33,422 bases of DNA from an uncultured Oscillospiraceae bacterium (GCA_947626785.1 CANQTO010000031.1:1-33422), one strand, 5' to 3'; shown: positions 16,383 through 24,790, counted from the first letter of the stretch. Notes: a model not told the origin generated them from the letters alone. A program made the numbers and translations.

Positions 16383-16477
16383 GAATTAGGAATGAGGAAT
16401 GAGAATCATTTTATTCCTCATTCCTAATTCTTAATGTTCTTAATTCCTCTCTTCTCGCCCTTTCGGGCGAGAAGAGA
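16383..16477. repeat. AT-rich heptamer repeat palindrome plus GC-rich hairpin between pilin and sortase genes
   Basis: Four 7-base units of the AATTAGG/AATGAGG type run from 16377 to 16404, and their inverse copies follow, giving an 18-bp perfect stem (16383-16400 with 16413-16430) around a 12-base loop. A second 13-bp stem with a TTTC loop (16448-16460 with 16465-16477) lies 13 bases below the pilin stop. The AT-rich part is unlike the GC-rich genes around it and looks like a short mobile palindrome (MITE-like) or a repeat expansion. No T-tract follows either hairpin on the minus strand. Confidence 0.7.
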
Positions 16478-16489
16478 GAGAAGTAAGAT

Positions 16490-18073
16490 TTAGCCTTCCT
16501 TGGTCATGCGCTTCTTGGTGATGAGCAGCACCAGGGCCGCAGCGATCAGCAGGCCGCCTACCACGTAGAAGATGGTGGTGCCGATGCCGCCGGTCTCAGG
16601 CAGGACCAAGCCCTTCTGGTTGACGATATCGGTGGACATGCTGCCCTTGGTAACATCCCGCGTAAACTCGATCTTGTGCTCGTCGCCGGTGGAATCCGAC
16701 GGCGTAAAGGTCTTCTCGTCCTCGTTATAGGTACCTATGTTGACCTCTAGACCCTTGAGCTGCGGATCATTTGCTTTCTCATCATGCACAGCAACGACCT
16801 GGAACTCGATGGGGTCGATGGAGTTGTAGCCCTCGGGGGTCCGGGTCTCGGTCAGGCGGTAGATGCCGTCGTCCAGCCCGTCGAAGGAGAAGGAGGTAGC
16901 GTGGTCCTCTTCTTTGAACTCGTATTCCTTGATCGTGGTCCAGCCAGCACCGGCTACATACTTCTCCAGTTTGAAAGCAGCGCCTTCCAGGGCATTCTCG
17001 TCCTGGTCAATCTTATTGACAGTGGCGTTGAAAGTGAAGACCACGACGGTGTCATCCGGGGTATGGTCGGTAGTGGGGGGGTCGCCAGTGGCGTCCCAGT
17101 TGGGGTTATTGGAGTACTCCAGATAGGCCGTGTTCTTATTTGTGACAGCCTTGACAGCGGCATCATTCACCGTGGCGGAATACTTGACGGTGATCTTACT
17201 CTCGTTCCCGGCATTGGAGACGCTCGTCTTCAGGTTGTCAAAGGTAACGGTGAAGGTAGTTTTCCCCTCCGCATCGGTAGAGTAATTGACGCTATACTTT
17301 ACGCTTTCTGGTTCATTCTCAATGAGGGTGTCTCCCAGATAGACCTCGACAGAGTTTACATCGAAGGTCAGGCCAGCGTCGAGAGTATCGTGAAATACCA
17401 GGTGGTAAGCTCTGTAACGGTCATAATCGGAGGGAAGGGTCGCTGTCAGCTGGAAGGGAACTTTATCGCCTACATCGTAGTCGGCGGAATCCTGCCAGAC
17501 GCGTTCAGTCCCCGTAGAGTCGTTTTTGTCCTGGACCTTCTTCTCAAACTCAGGGGTGTCGTTGGTTTTGATCGTTATATCCTGATCATCGACAACTTGC
17601 ACGATATACTCCGTATACTGGGCATTCTCATTGCCGTCACCGGTCACATCAACGATCAGGTAGTATCCGGAATCTACCTCGGCAACATACTTGTTATCCG
17701 TAAAGTTAAACCCAATACCATCGCCAGTAATATTCTCCGGGTAGAGGTCATCGGCAAGCTTCCGGGCGTCGTCTGCGGTTTTCAGATTGCTTTCAACGAA
17801 CTTCGCAATGTCATCCTTTCCCTCCTGGAAGCTGGACAGTACATTGGCGCCCCATTTCACGTCGCCCAAGGTCTGCTCGTTGTCGATCAGAGCGTAGGAG
17901 CCGGTGAAGATCTGGTAGGCCTTGTAGACGCGATCTGCACGGTCATCATTGATGCGCAGGGTATGTTTGCTGCTCACGGTCGAGCCGTTGCTTGCTGCGA
18001 AGGCGTTGACGGAGAGGCTCATCAGGAGCAGGACCGCCAGGAGCACGCAGCTGAGTTTTTTCAGTGCTTTCAT
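16490..18073 (-). CDS. LPETG-anchored backbone pilin
   Basis: The 527-residue precursor has a signal peptide (1-27, ending in NAFAA), a pilin N-domain with VYKAYQIFTGSY (about 46-57), which probably contains the linkage lysine, middle domains of Cna/isopeptide type, and a last Cna-B domain with the E-box YRLTETRTPEGYN. It ends in LPETG at 491-495, a hydrophobic helix and the basic tail KKRMTKEG. It should be polymerised by the adjacent class C sortase into a covalent shaft. The ATG at 18073 is preceded by GGAAGG; the open frame further upstream is AT-rich palindrome sequence and is not part of the gene. The DNA is somewhat less GC-rich than its neighbours. Confidence 0.93.
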   Translation of the reverse strand: MKALKKLSCVLLAVLLLMSLSVNAFAASNGSTVSSKHTLRINDDRADRVYKAYQIFTGSYALIDNEQTLGDVKWGANVLSSFQEGKDDIAKFVESNLKTADDARKLADDLYPENITGDGIGFNFTDNKYVAEVDSGYYLIVDVTGDGNENAQYTEYIVQVVDDQDITIKTNDTPEFEKKVQDKNDSTGTERVWQDSADYDVGDKVPFQLTATLPSDYDRYRAYHLVFHDTLDAGLTFDVNSVEVYLGDTLIENEPESVKYSVNYSTDAEGKTTFTVTFDNLKTSVSNAGNESKITVKYSATVNDAAVKAVTNKNTAYLEYSNNPNWDATGDPPTTDHTPDDTVVVFTFNATVNKIDQDENALEGAAFKLEKYVAGAGWTTIKEYEFKEEDHATSFSFDGLDDGIYRLTETRTPEGYNSIDPIEFQVVAVHDEKANDPQLKGLEVNIGTYNEDEKTFTPSDSTGDEHKIEFTRDVTKGSMSTDIVNQKGLVLPETGGIGTTIFYVVGGLLIAAALVLLITKKRMTKEG

Positions 18074-18237
18074 GTTTTTTTCATCCTTCCTTTTCTTTAA
18101 AAATTGGGGTTGCTTTTTTATGTGGAAAAACGCTGGGGTTGTGCGAACAGTGTCATACCGATTTTCTTTAAAAAGTAGACATTTGAAAAATGGCACCTTT
18201 TTATAGCGCGAAGCGCGTAGAAAATCGCATGGGACGT

Positions 18238-18384
18238 CTTTTCGGCGGCTTTCCGCCGAAAAGGGCGGCGCTTTAGCGGCGCCTCTCCAATAAAAAGGCC
18301 ACTTTTTATTGGAGAACAGTACCTCTACATCACCTCCGGTGATGTTTCTCCTCTCCCCCAACAAAGGGCAAGCCTTTGTTGGGG
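18238..18384. repeat. Chain of four perfect hairpins between the adhesin and backbone pilin genes
   Basis: The 327-base gap (18074-18400) holds, on the plus strand: an 11-bp stem with a CTTT loop (18238-18248 with 18253-18263), a 13-bp stem with a GCCA loop (18285-18297 with 18302-18314), CATCACC/GGTGATG (18328-18334 with 18338-18344) and a 12-bp stem, CCCCAACAAAGG (18356-18367 with 18373-18384), 16 bases past the adhesin stop. None has a U-tract in the direction of transcription. They could set relative pilin and adhesin mRNA levels by partial termination, processing or protection; that is inference. The part nearest the pilin start (18074-18200) shows no other feature I can name. Confidence 0.7.
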
Positions 18385-18400
18385 TGGAAGAATTGAGTTT

Positions 18401-21400
18401 TCAGGCCTCGTGCTCTTTTTTGCGCTTGAGCAGGAGCAGGGAACCGGCCAGGGCGATCAGGGCCGCGCCGGAGAGCAGGTACACCGTGGTGCCCTCCCCG
18501 CCGGACCGAGGCAGAACAAAGCCGGTGGAGTTCTCGATCAGGATGGTGTAGAGAACGGGCGTTTGCGTCACGTCCTTCTCAAATTTGAGCTGCTTTTCGC
18601 CGAGCATCGCGGTGACGCCGTTGTTCTGGACCTTGATCTCGATGGGGCCGCTCAGGCTGTTGTAGCCCGCGGGGGTGACCGTCTCGAACAGGTAGTAGGT
18701 ATCTCCGGCTTTGACGTCATTCGGCAGAGGCTTTGCGAACTTGCCGTCGCCTCCAGACACGTCTTGCCAGATGGGCGTGCTGCCTTCAATGACCGTCATC
18801 GTGCCGTCAGAGCCTTTTGTCACGTCCTCAGCCTTATAGAGCGCAAATTCCGCACCGGCCAGGCCGGTCCCGCTCATGTCGACCTTCCGCAGCGCAAAGT
18901 TGAAGGTCTTGATCTTGTCATACACCTTCAGCGCAAGGCCGCCGTCCTGCGTGATCTCTGCATACTGATTCGCTGTGGCGTTTATCTTCACGCCGGTGCT
19001 GTCCGCCAGATGGAGGTAGGGCTTTACGCCGTCCACCACGAAGTAGACCGTTTCTTCCAGCAGCTGGTAGTTATCGGGGGCCCGCTCTTCCGTCAGCCGG
19101 TAGAAACCAGAGTACAGCTCACCCTTGAAGAACACACCGTTGTCAACGGACTTGTAGGTCGTGACTATATTCCAGCTTTCGCCGGAAGCGGTCTTGATCT
19201 GCTTCCTCAGTTCGAACTCCGCGCCTGCCAGGTTGGCTTTGGTGCTGCCGTCGACCTTGATCAGCTGGATCTCGTGGTGGGCGACCGGGTTGGTGACGGT
19301 GAGAGTCAGTTTATCCGTGTAGCTGGTATTTACCTTGTCTGTGTGGGGATCTGCCTTCCAAGTCAGGTTCGTGTCATGCGCGTCCGTATAGGTGATCCTG
19401 CCTCTCGATACCGTGAAGCTGGCTACCAGCTTCACCGTGCCGCCGCCCTCATAGGCATCCGGCACAAGCTCATAGAGCTTATAAGTGCCATGGGCCAGGC
19501 CGCCGTAGGCAAGCATGCCGTTCCCGTCTGTGAGGTAGAACGTCGCACCCTTTATTTCGGATGGCAGAGTGGGCACCGTCCCGCTGTACAGAGCAGCGCC
19601 CGTGGGACCAATATACTGTACCCCGCCCTCGTAGCTGCGCTGTAGGCAGAACGGCACATTTGCCAGCTTGTTGTGGACTGTGCTGCCATCCGCGCCGAGG
19701 GTGCTGTCCTGCTTGACCAAGGTAAATTCGCTCTTCCAGGCCTGGACGACGGGCATCTCGTAGTCCATACTTCCATCTTTGTAGTCGATTTTGTACTTGA
19801 CCGTAGTATCCTTGTCAACGTTGGAGAACAGGCCGGACTGTCCGGAGCTGGTTTTATTGCTTCCATAGTCGCTCGGGTTTTCGCCGGTATCTGGATAACC
19901 GTTTGTCGGATAACCGTTTGTCGCATAGGTGTCGAAAGCCTGCTCCGTGAGCTCTACGTTGAAGGAGAGGGTGTAGGTGTAATTGGGGTCCAGGGTGTAG
20001 TCATCTCGGAAGTCTACCCAAATTTTCTTGCCGTCGTAATAGACGCCGGATACAATTTTCTTTTCTGTCCCAACGTCACGATCTTTGCGTTCGCCTATCG
20101 TGATTTTGTCTCCAGAGAAGGTGACAGAGCCGGTACTCTTCCACAGCACGATCGGGTCGCCATTTGGTTTTCCAGCGCTGTCCCTCGGCGTAGCAGTGAC
20201 CTTCACGTCGGGCTGAGCTGTGAGGAGGGTCACGTTGGCGCTCAGAGTATCGGTAATCGTGACATCGGCAGGGAAGATGATCTCTTGCAGGGCCTTCTTT
20301 AGTGAGCTGTAATCTGTGACATTATCTGTCTCCTCTTTCCCGTTGCCCAGCTTACTCATATAATTCAAAACGCTCATGCGGTCGCCGCCGGACTTCAGCG
20401 CAATGCCCAGGGTAAAGAACTTGACGTTTGAATTGGCCTTTATGAATTCGTCAAAAAAGCCTTTTGTATTGCTGAAAAAGCCATATTGTCCCTTATAGGT
20501 GCCACCCAAAAGGCCATCTGCGCAGGATAAAGCCTTCTCTTCGATAGCTTCGCCGTATCTCACAACTTTTTTTGTTTCTGTATTGGCATCGAAGGAGCCC
20601 GGTAAATAGAAATAAGTAGGAACGCCGTCTGAAATGAAGATCACGATGGTCTCATCTGCCGCATTTCCTGGCATATTATGCAGCATATAGCTTGCATACA
20701 TCAGGCCAGCACAGTAGTTGGTACCTTCCATCGGTTCATCTAACTTTGTGTTTTGTGATAGAGGGCGGATTTTGTCGTAGCCCATTTTTGAGGCTGCATT
20801 TTTGTTAGAAGTCCATTTAAGGCTGAGCCCTGCGTCCGGTTTTTTTCCACCTGCATATCTTCTTGATTTTGTGTAACCTATTGAACTGGTGTATGCATCA
20901 TCATAGACATACTGGCCATATGCGTTCAACTTTTTTGAACCCAGATAATGGTCTTCTTTATCATATCCAGGGTACCAACCACCGAACCAGGTGACCGCCA
21001 CATAGCTTGTTTTTTCGCCGTTTGTCGCGTGTTCGTTTCTCTCCAGAAACTTATAGACCATGCTGTCTTTTCCGTCGAACAGCAGATCATAGACCGCTTC
21101 GCCTCTGCTCGAATAGTCTCCAAACTTGTGCGTCATACTGTTCGAGCGGTCCACGACCACCAGCAGATTGGCAGGCTCGCTCTTTCCCACGATATCCAGG
21201 TAGAGCCGGTATTTGTCTTTCAGCTCATCGACACTTCCGTTATCTAGGCTGGTGTCCGGGTTTTTGTCCGCTTTTTTGTTATTATCGCCCAGATAGTCGA
21301 TAGTCTTATGGTGCTCCAACTGCGTGGTGCTATGGTCCCCGCTGCCGCCGCCGTTGCTTATAGAATAGGCCTCCGGAAAGTCGGTGAGGGAGACCGGCAG

Positions 21401-23386
21401 ATAGATAGAGAAGCCTTCGGCGGTAAAGGTGGTGGTCTGTTCGGCGCTTATCTCGCTGCTGTCCAGGACCTCCGTACCGGTGTCGGCAAAGTGGACCACC
21501 TTGATCTCATCGCCGAACTCGCCGGTTTCGCCCAGGAACTGGATGGTCATAGTTACAGGGGCGGCAGGCTGGACCTCAGTCCCGTCAGCCAGGAAGAAGC
21601 CGATGTTCAGCAGAGCCAGAGGCTCCATGTTTTGCATGTGGTCCGGGTCAGAAGTGAATAGCTCTCGTGCCTCTTCGACATATTCTGAGTACTGCTCTTG
21701 CGTTTCGCCCTGGGGCGGGATGACCTCCACCTTTAGGACCGCGCCCTCGGGGATGTTGGCCTCGGGGCCATAGGCAGCAGTGACCCGCAGACTATGATCA
21801 TCTATATCAGCCGTCTGGATGATGATCTGCTCCAGGCAGGCGTCGGTGTGGGTGTGCTCCTCCAGACCGCAAATCAAAGCGCCGCTCTCATCGTAGCAAG
21901 TCTCGGAGTGCGTGTGCTCCTCCAGACCGCAGTAGTAGACTACCGGCTCGATAAAGCAGCTCTCGTCATGGGTGTGCTCCTCCAGGCCGCAGATGAGCTC
22001 ACCGGCCTCGTCGTAGCAGACCGCCTCATGGCTGTGCTCCTCCTTGCCGCAGTAGGTCACCGCGGGCTCGACAAAGCACTCGTCGGAGTGGGTATGCTCC
22101 TCCAGACCGCAGATCACTTCGCCGGTCTCGCCGTAGCAAGCCTCGGAGTGGGTATGCTCTTCCTTGCCGCAGAAGGTCTCGGGGGCGGCCTCGCTCTCGG
22201 CCCCGGCGGGGGCCAGGCAGCTCTCGCCGTGGGTATGCTCCTCCAGACCGCAGATCACTTCGCCGGTCTCGGGGTCATAGCAAGCCTCGGAGTGGGTGTG
22301 CTCCTCCAGGCCGCAGACATAGACGGGCTCGGTCCCGGCGGGGATCTCCTCTGCGGGGAAGCAGGAGGCGTCGTGGGTGTGCTCCGGGTAGCCGCAGACC
22401 GGCTCGCCGGTCTCGGGGTCAAAGCAGCTCTCGTCGTGGGTATGCTCCACCAGGCCGCAGACAGCGCCGCTGCCGTCGGAGACCAGGACCTCCACGGTCT
22501 TGAAGCACTCGGGGCCGTGGACGTGCTCTAAGAGCTCGGTCTGGCCGCAGATGAGGCCCAGACGGTTGCCGGCCTCGTCATGGTCAAAGCAGTCCTCGGT
22601 ATGCTCGTGCATCTCCAGCTTATCGCAGACGAGGACATGCTCGGTCTTATAGCACTCGCCGGTATGCACGTGGCCGGGCTCCCGCTCGGGCTCGGTGCAG
22701 GTCAGGGTCGCGATCTGCTCATAGCAGGAGGCGTCATGGGTATGCTCCTCTTTCCCGCAGGCAAGCTCCAGGCTCTCGGTGTAGCAGAGGGCGCCGTCGT
22801 GGGTGTGCTCCTCCAGGCCGCAGACCAGCTCGCCGGTCTCGGGGTCATAGCAGGCCTCGGAGTGCGTATGCTCAGGGACCTCGCAGGTCAGCACCGTCGC
22901 GGGCACGTAGCAGGTCTCGTCATGGGTGTGCTCCTCTTTGACGCAGGTAAGCTCACCCTGCTCGTAGCTGTAGCAGGCCTCGGAGTGGGTGTGCCCCAGG
23001 TCCTCGGTCTCGCCGCAGACCAGCTCGGTCACATCCTGCCAGCACTCGTCCGTATGGGTGTGGGGGTAGACCTCGGGCAGGGGGCAGACCAGATCGCCCG
23101 CCTCGTCGTAGCAATCCTCCTGATTGTGCACGTGGACCGCGTAGTCCGCATAGCCGCAGATCACGCTCCCGTCGTCCCCATAGCAGTCCGGCGTGTGCTC
23201 GTGCGCCGCAAAGACGCAGTCAAGCACATCCACCTTCTTGGTCAGCGCCTGGCCCGTGGAGGTCAAAACTCCCACGGTGCCCAGGGCTACCAGAAGGGCC
23301 AGACAGACCATGATCCCAAGAGCGCGCTTGGCGGTCTTGTTCTCCCGCAGGAACTCCGCAGCCTGGTAAAATATCGAAGATCCCAT
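18401..23386 (-). CDS. Giant VWA-domain pilus tip adhesin with 21 Cys-His repeats and an LPRSG anchor
   Basis: The 1661-residue protein has a long signal sequence with a hydrophobic core at about 24-41, then 21 units of the form C-x4-HxH-x3-C from C57 to C517, a beta domain (about 525-665), and a VWA domain with the MIDAS motif DRSNS at 746-750 and VIFISDGVP further on. Three Cna-B/SpaA domains follow, with lysines in FTLVKQDS, IQLIKVDG and FALRKVDM and E-boxes YKLYELVP, YRLTEERAP and YYLFETVTP. It ends in LPRSG (1625-1629), a helix and KRKKEHEA. VWA-containing pilus tips bind host ligands; the paired Cys and His suggest metal binding, which is inference. GGAGG precedes the ATG at 23386. The region coding for the VWA part is less GC-rich than the repeats. 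Confidence 0.9.
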   Translation of the reverse strand: MGSSIFYQAAEFLRENKTAKRALGIMVCLALLVALGTVGVLTSTGQALTKKVDVLDCVFAAHEHTPDCYGDDGSVICGYADYAVHVHNQEDCYDEAGDLVCPLPEVYPHTHTDECWQDVTELVCGETEDLGHTHSEACYSYEQGELTCVKEEHTHDETCYVPATVLTCEVPEHTHSEACYDPETGELVCGLEEHTHDGALCYTESLELACGKEEHTHDASCYEQIATLTCTEPEREPGHVHTGECYKTEHVLVCDKLEMHEHTEDCFDHDEAGNRLGLICGQTELLEHVHGPECFKTVEVLVSDGSGAVCGLVEHTHDESCFDPETGEPVCGYPEHTHDASCFPAEEIPAGTEPVYVCGLEEHTHSEACYDPETGEVICGLEEHTHGESCLAPAGAESEAAPETFCGKEEHTHSEACYGETGEVICGLEEHTHSDECFVEPAVTYCGKEEHSHEAVCYDEAGELICGLEEHTHDESCFIEPVVYYCGLEEHTHSETCYDESGALICGLEEHTHTDACLEQIIIQTADIDDHSLRVTAAYGPEANIPEGAVLKVEVIPPQGETQEQYSEYVEEARELFTSDPDHMQNMEPLALLNIGFFLADGTEVQPAAPVTMTIQFLGETGEFGDEIKVVHFADTGTEVLDSSEISAEQTTTFTAEGFSIYLPVSLTDFPEAYSISNGGGSGDHSTTQLEHHKTIDYLGDNNKKADKNPDTSLDNGSVDELKDKYRLYLDIVGKSEPANLLVVVDRSNSMTHKFGDYSSRGEAVYDLLFDGKDSMVYKFLERNEHATNGEKTSYVAVTWFGGWYPGYDKEDHYLGSKKLNAYGQYVYDDAYTSSIGYTKSRRYAGGKKPDAGLSLKWTSNKNAASKMGYDKIRPLSQNTKLDEPMEGTNYCAGLMYASYMLHNMPGNAADETIVIFISDGVPTYFYLPGSFDANTETKKVVRYGEAIEEKALSCADGLLGGTYKGQYGFFSNTKGFFDEFIKANSNVKFFTLGIALKSGGDRMSVLNYMSKLGNGKEETDNVTDYSSLKKALQEIIFPADVTITDTLSANVTLLTAQPDVKVTATPRDSAGKPNGDPIVLWKSTGSVTFSGDKITIGERKDRDVGTEKKIVSGVYYDGKKIWVDFRDDYTLDPNYTYTLSFNVELTEQAFDTYATNGYPTNGYPDTGENPSDYGSNKTSSGQSGLFSNVDKDTTVKYKIDYKDGSMDYEMPVVQAWKSEFTLVKQDSTLGADGSTVHNKLANVPFCLQRSYEGGVQYIGPTGAALYSGTVPTLPSEIKGATFYLTDGNGMLAYGGLAHGTYKLYELVPDAYEGGGTVKLVASFTVSRGRITYTDAHDTNLTWKADPHTDKVNTSYTDKLTLTVTNPVAHHEIQLIKVDGSTKANLAGAEFELRKQIKTASGESWNIVTTYKSVDNGVFFKGELYSGFYRLTEERAPDNYQLLEETVYFVVDGVKPYLHLADSTGVKINATANQYAEITQDGGLALKVYDKIKTFNFALRKVDMSGTGLAGAEFALYKAEDVTKGSDGTMTVIEGSTPIWQDVSGGDGKFAKPLPNDVKAGDTYYLFETVTPAGYNSLSGPIEIKVQNNGVTAMLGEKQLKFEKDVTQTPVLYTILIENSTGFVLPRSGGEGTTVYLLSGAALIALAGSLLLLKRKKEHEA
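21836..23218 (-). repeat. In-frame tandem repeats coding for 21 Cys-His units
   Basis: The adhesin gene repeats a unit of roughly 51-75 bases, most often encoding CGLEEHTHSEACYDPETGE or close variants. Many copies share near-identical DNA around the GGAGGAGCACAC stretch (minus strand). Near-identical copies allow unit gain and loss by slippage or recombination. The repeat is coding throughout and keeps the frame. Confidence 0.9.
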
Positions 23387-23422
23387 AGTAGTCCTCCTTC
23401 CGTCTGTTCCAACAAAAGCTGT

Positions 23423-23442
23423 TCGCGAAGCCGCCTTCGCGA
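23423..23442. repeat. Hairpin between the signal peptidase and adhesin genes
   Basis: An 8-bp perfect stem, TCGCGAAG (23423-23430) with CTTCGCGA (23435-23442) and a CCGC loop, sits in the 62-base gap just after the signal peptidase stop. On the minus strand ACAGCTTTTG follows, a weak T-run, so partial termination is possible. Confidence 0.55.
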
Positions 23443-23448
23443 CAGGGT

Positions 23449-24066
23449 CTATTTGATCGTCCCCAGATTGGCCAGGGGCCACACCCGGAATACGATTTTG
23501 CCGATCACAAGGCCGTTGTCCACACAGCCTACCGTGCTGCTGCGGCTGTCGATCGAGGTCGCCCGGTGGTCGCCCATCAGGAAGTTCTTCCGGTCGGGCA
23601 CCTGATAGGGAAACTCCACGTCGCACTCGCCCAGGGCCTTCTCGTTCACATAGGGCTCATCCAGCAGCTCGCCGTTGACGTACACGTTGCCGCTCTCGTC
23701 TATATCCACCCAGTCTCCGGAGGTGGCGATCACCCGCTTGACCAGGATGGTGTTATTATAATAGAAGGCGACTACGTCCCCGGTCTCATACTTGCTGCCG
23801 CTCACCGCCACGACGATGTCCCCATCGTAGAGGGTCTCGGTCATGGAGGTGCCGCTGATGCGCAGGACCGGCAGCAGCAGGACCGCCAGAAGCACCGTCA
23901 CCGCGGCGACGACCAGCAGAGAAAAGATCGTGCTCCGCAGGACCCGGCTGTAGCTCCGCCGGTACTGCTCCCGGGCCAGCTCCTCCCGGAGCTGATCGAT
24001 GGAGGGGGCCGCGACCGGCGCCTTCTCCCCGGCCTCGGGGGCCTGGGTCTTCTTCCCGGCGCTCAT
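23449..24066 (-). CDS. lepB: Type I signal peptidase (Ser/Lys class)
   Basis: The 205-residue protease has a 43-residue charged cytoplasmic N-terminus, a membrane helix (about 45-69), S74 in SGTSMTETL as nucleophile and K110 in ILVKRVIA as general base, and the later family motif FLMGDHRATSIDSR. It would remove ordinary signal peptides from the pilins and adhesin encoded downstream. GGAGG lies close to the ATG, which overlaps the preceding stop in ATGA (24063-24066). Its catalytic class differs from that of the SipW-type enzyme at the other end of the same operon. Confidence 0.93.
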   Translation of the reverse strand: MSAGKKTQAPEAGEKAPVAAPSIDQLREELAREQYRRSYSRVLRSTIFSLLVVAAVTVLLAVLLLPVLRISGTSMTETLYDGDIVVAVSGSKYETGDVVAFYYNNTILVKRVIATSGDWVDIDESGNVYVNGELLDEPYVNEKALGECDVEFPYQVPDRKNFLMGDHRATSIDSRSSTVGCVDNGLVIGKIVFRVWPLANLGTIK

Positions 24067-24704
24067 GCTTTGCCCTCCGTTCTGGACTCCAGCACTTCTT
24101 TGACGATGGCGTCCGCCTCCGCCGCCGCCTCTTCCTCGATGGCGCCCTTGCGCTTGAAGAGGAAGGGCTTGCGGGCCTTTTTCGCCTCGGGCTCAACCGG
24201 GGTCTCCGGTCCAGCCGCTTCTTCGGGCTCCGCCGGGGCCTCGGGCTCCGCCGCTTCTTCGGGCCCGGCGGGGACCTCGGGCATCAGCTCCTCCGCGGGG
24301 GGGAACGGGGGCTCCCCGTCGTCCTCGAATTCGGGCAGGGGGGCCGGGGCAGGGATGCCGCCTTCGCTGAGAAGGCGGATGTTGTAGAGATACTGGTCCG
24401 CCGCTTCCTGGGCCGCTTCGAATATGCCGTTGAGGCGGAGGGCCGCTTCCGCGATATTCCCCGCTTCGTTCAGCTCGATCTCCCGGCGGGTGCGCTCCGC
24501 CTGGAGCGTCTCGCGCAGCTCGCGGATCTGGGCGTCCTTCATATCCAGCCGCTTGCGCAGCCGCTCATAGTTGGCGCTCGTCAAGCTGAGCTGGGCGGTG
24601 GTCTCTTCCAGCTGCTGCTTGGTCTGCTCGGCCTCCTCGCCTTGGGCCAGCAAAAGCTGGAGCAGATCGCGCCGGTTCAGTCTGTGCAGTTCCTTAGAGG
24701 TCAA
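24063..24704 (-). CDS. Cytoplasmic coiled-coil protein of unknown function, first gene of the pilus operon
   Basis: The 213-residue protein has no signal peptide or membrane helix. Residues 1-105 are strongly helical and charged (NRRDLLQLLLAQGEEAEQTK, LRETLQAERTRRE) and predict a coiled coil; 120-175 are a Pro/Glu/Ala-rich linker; the end is basic then acidic. I do not recognise a domain. Proteins that begin SKELHRLNRRDLL-like and precede signal peptidase genes occur in Clostridia sortase clusters, as far as I recall. The frame starts at a TTG (24704) with a weak GGTGATGAAGA upstream. Its position and its 4-base overlap with the peptidase gene suggest a role in assembly or export, which is inference. 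Confidence 0.7.
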   Translation of the reverse strand: MTSKELHRLNRRDLLQLLLAQGEEAEQTKQQLEETTAQLSLTSANYERLRKRLDMKDAQIRELRETLQAERTRREIELNEAGNIAEAALRLNGIFEAAQEAADQYLYNIRLLSEGGIPAPAPLPEFEDDGEPPFPPAEELMPEVPAGPEEAAEPEAPAEPEEAAGPETPVEPEAKKARKPFLFKRKGAIEEEAAAEADAIVKEVLESRTEGKA

Positions 24705-24741
24705 TCTTCATCACCAGCTTCAACGATCCGGCGGCCCGGAG

Positions 24742-24790
24742 CCATTTTACGCGCCCGGCCGGGCTCTCGCCCCTCCCGGGAGAAAAATGG
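24742..24790 (-). promoter_or_regulatory. Branched RNA structure in the leader of the pilus operon
   Basis: In the roughly 110-base leader between the predicted transcription start and the TTG at 24704, CCATTTT (minus strand) pairs with AAAATGG to close a junction holding two perfect palindromes, CTCCCGGGAG (24773-24782) and GCCCGGCCGGGC (24753-24764). This could be an attenuator, an RNA-binding protein site or a riboregulator. I do not recognise a named riboswitch in it. Confidence 0.5.

Noticed and set aside
21836-23218. A CRISPR-like array
   Set aside because: The repeats are in frame, vary in length and sequence, and code for a continuous Cys-His protein; no cas genes are present.
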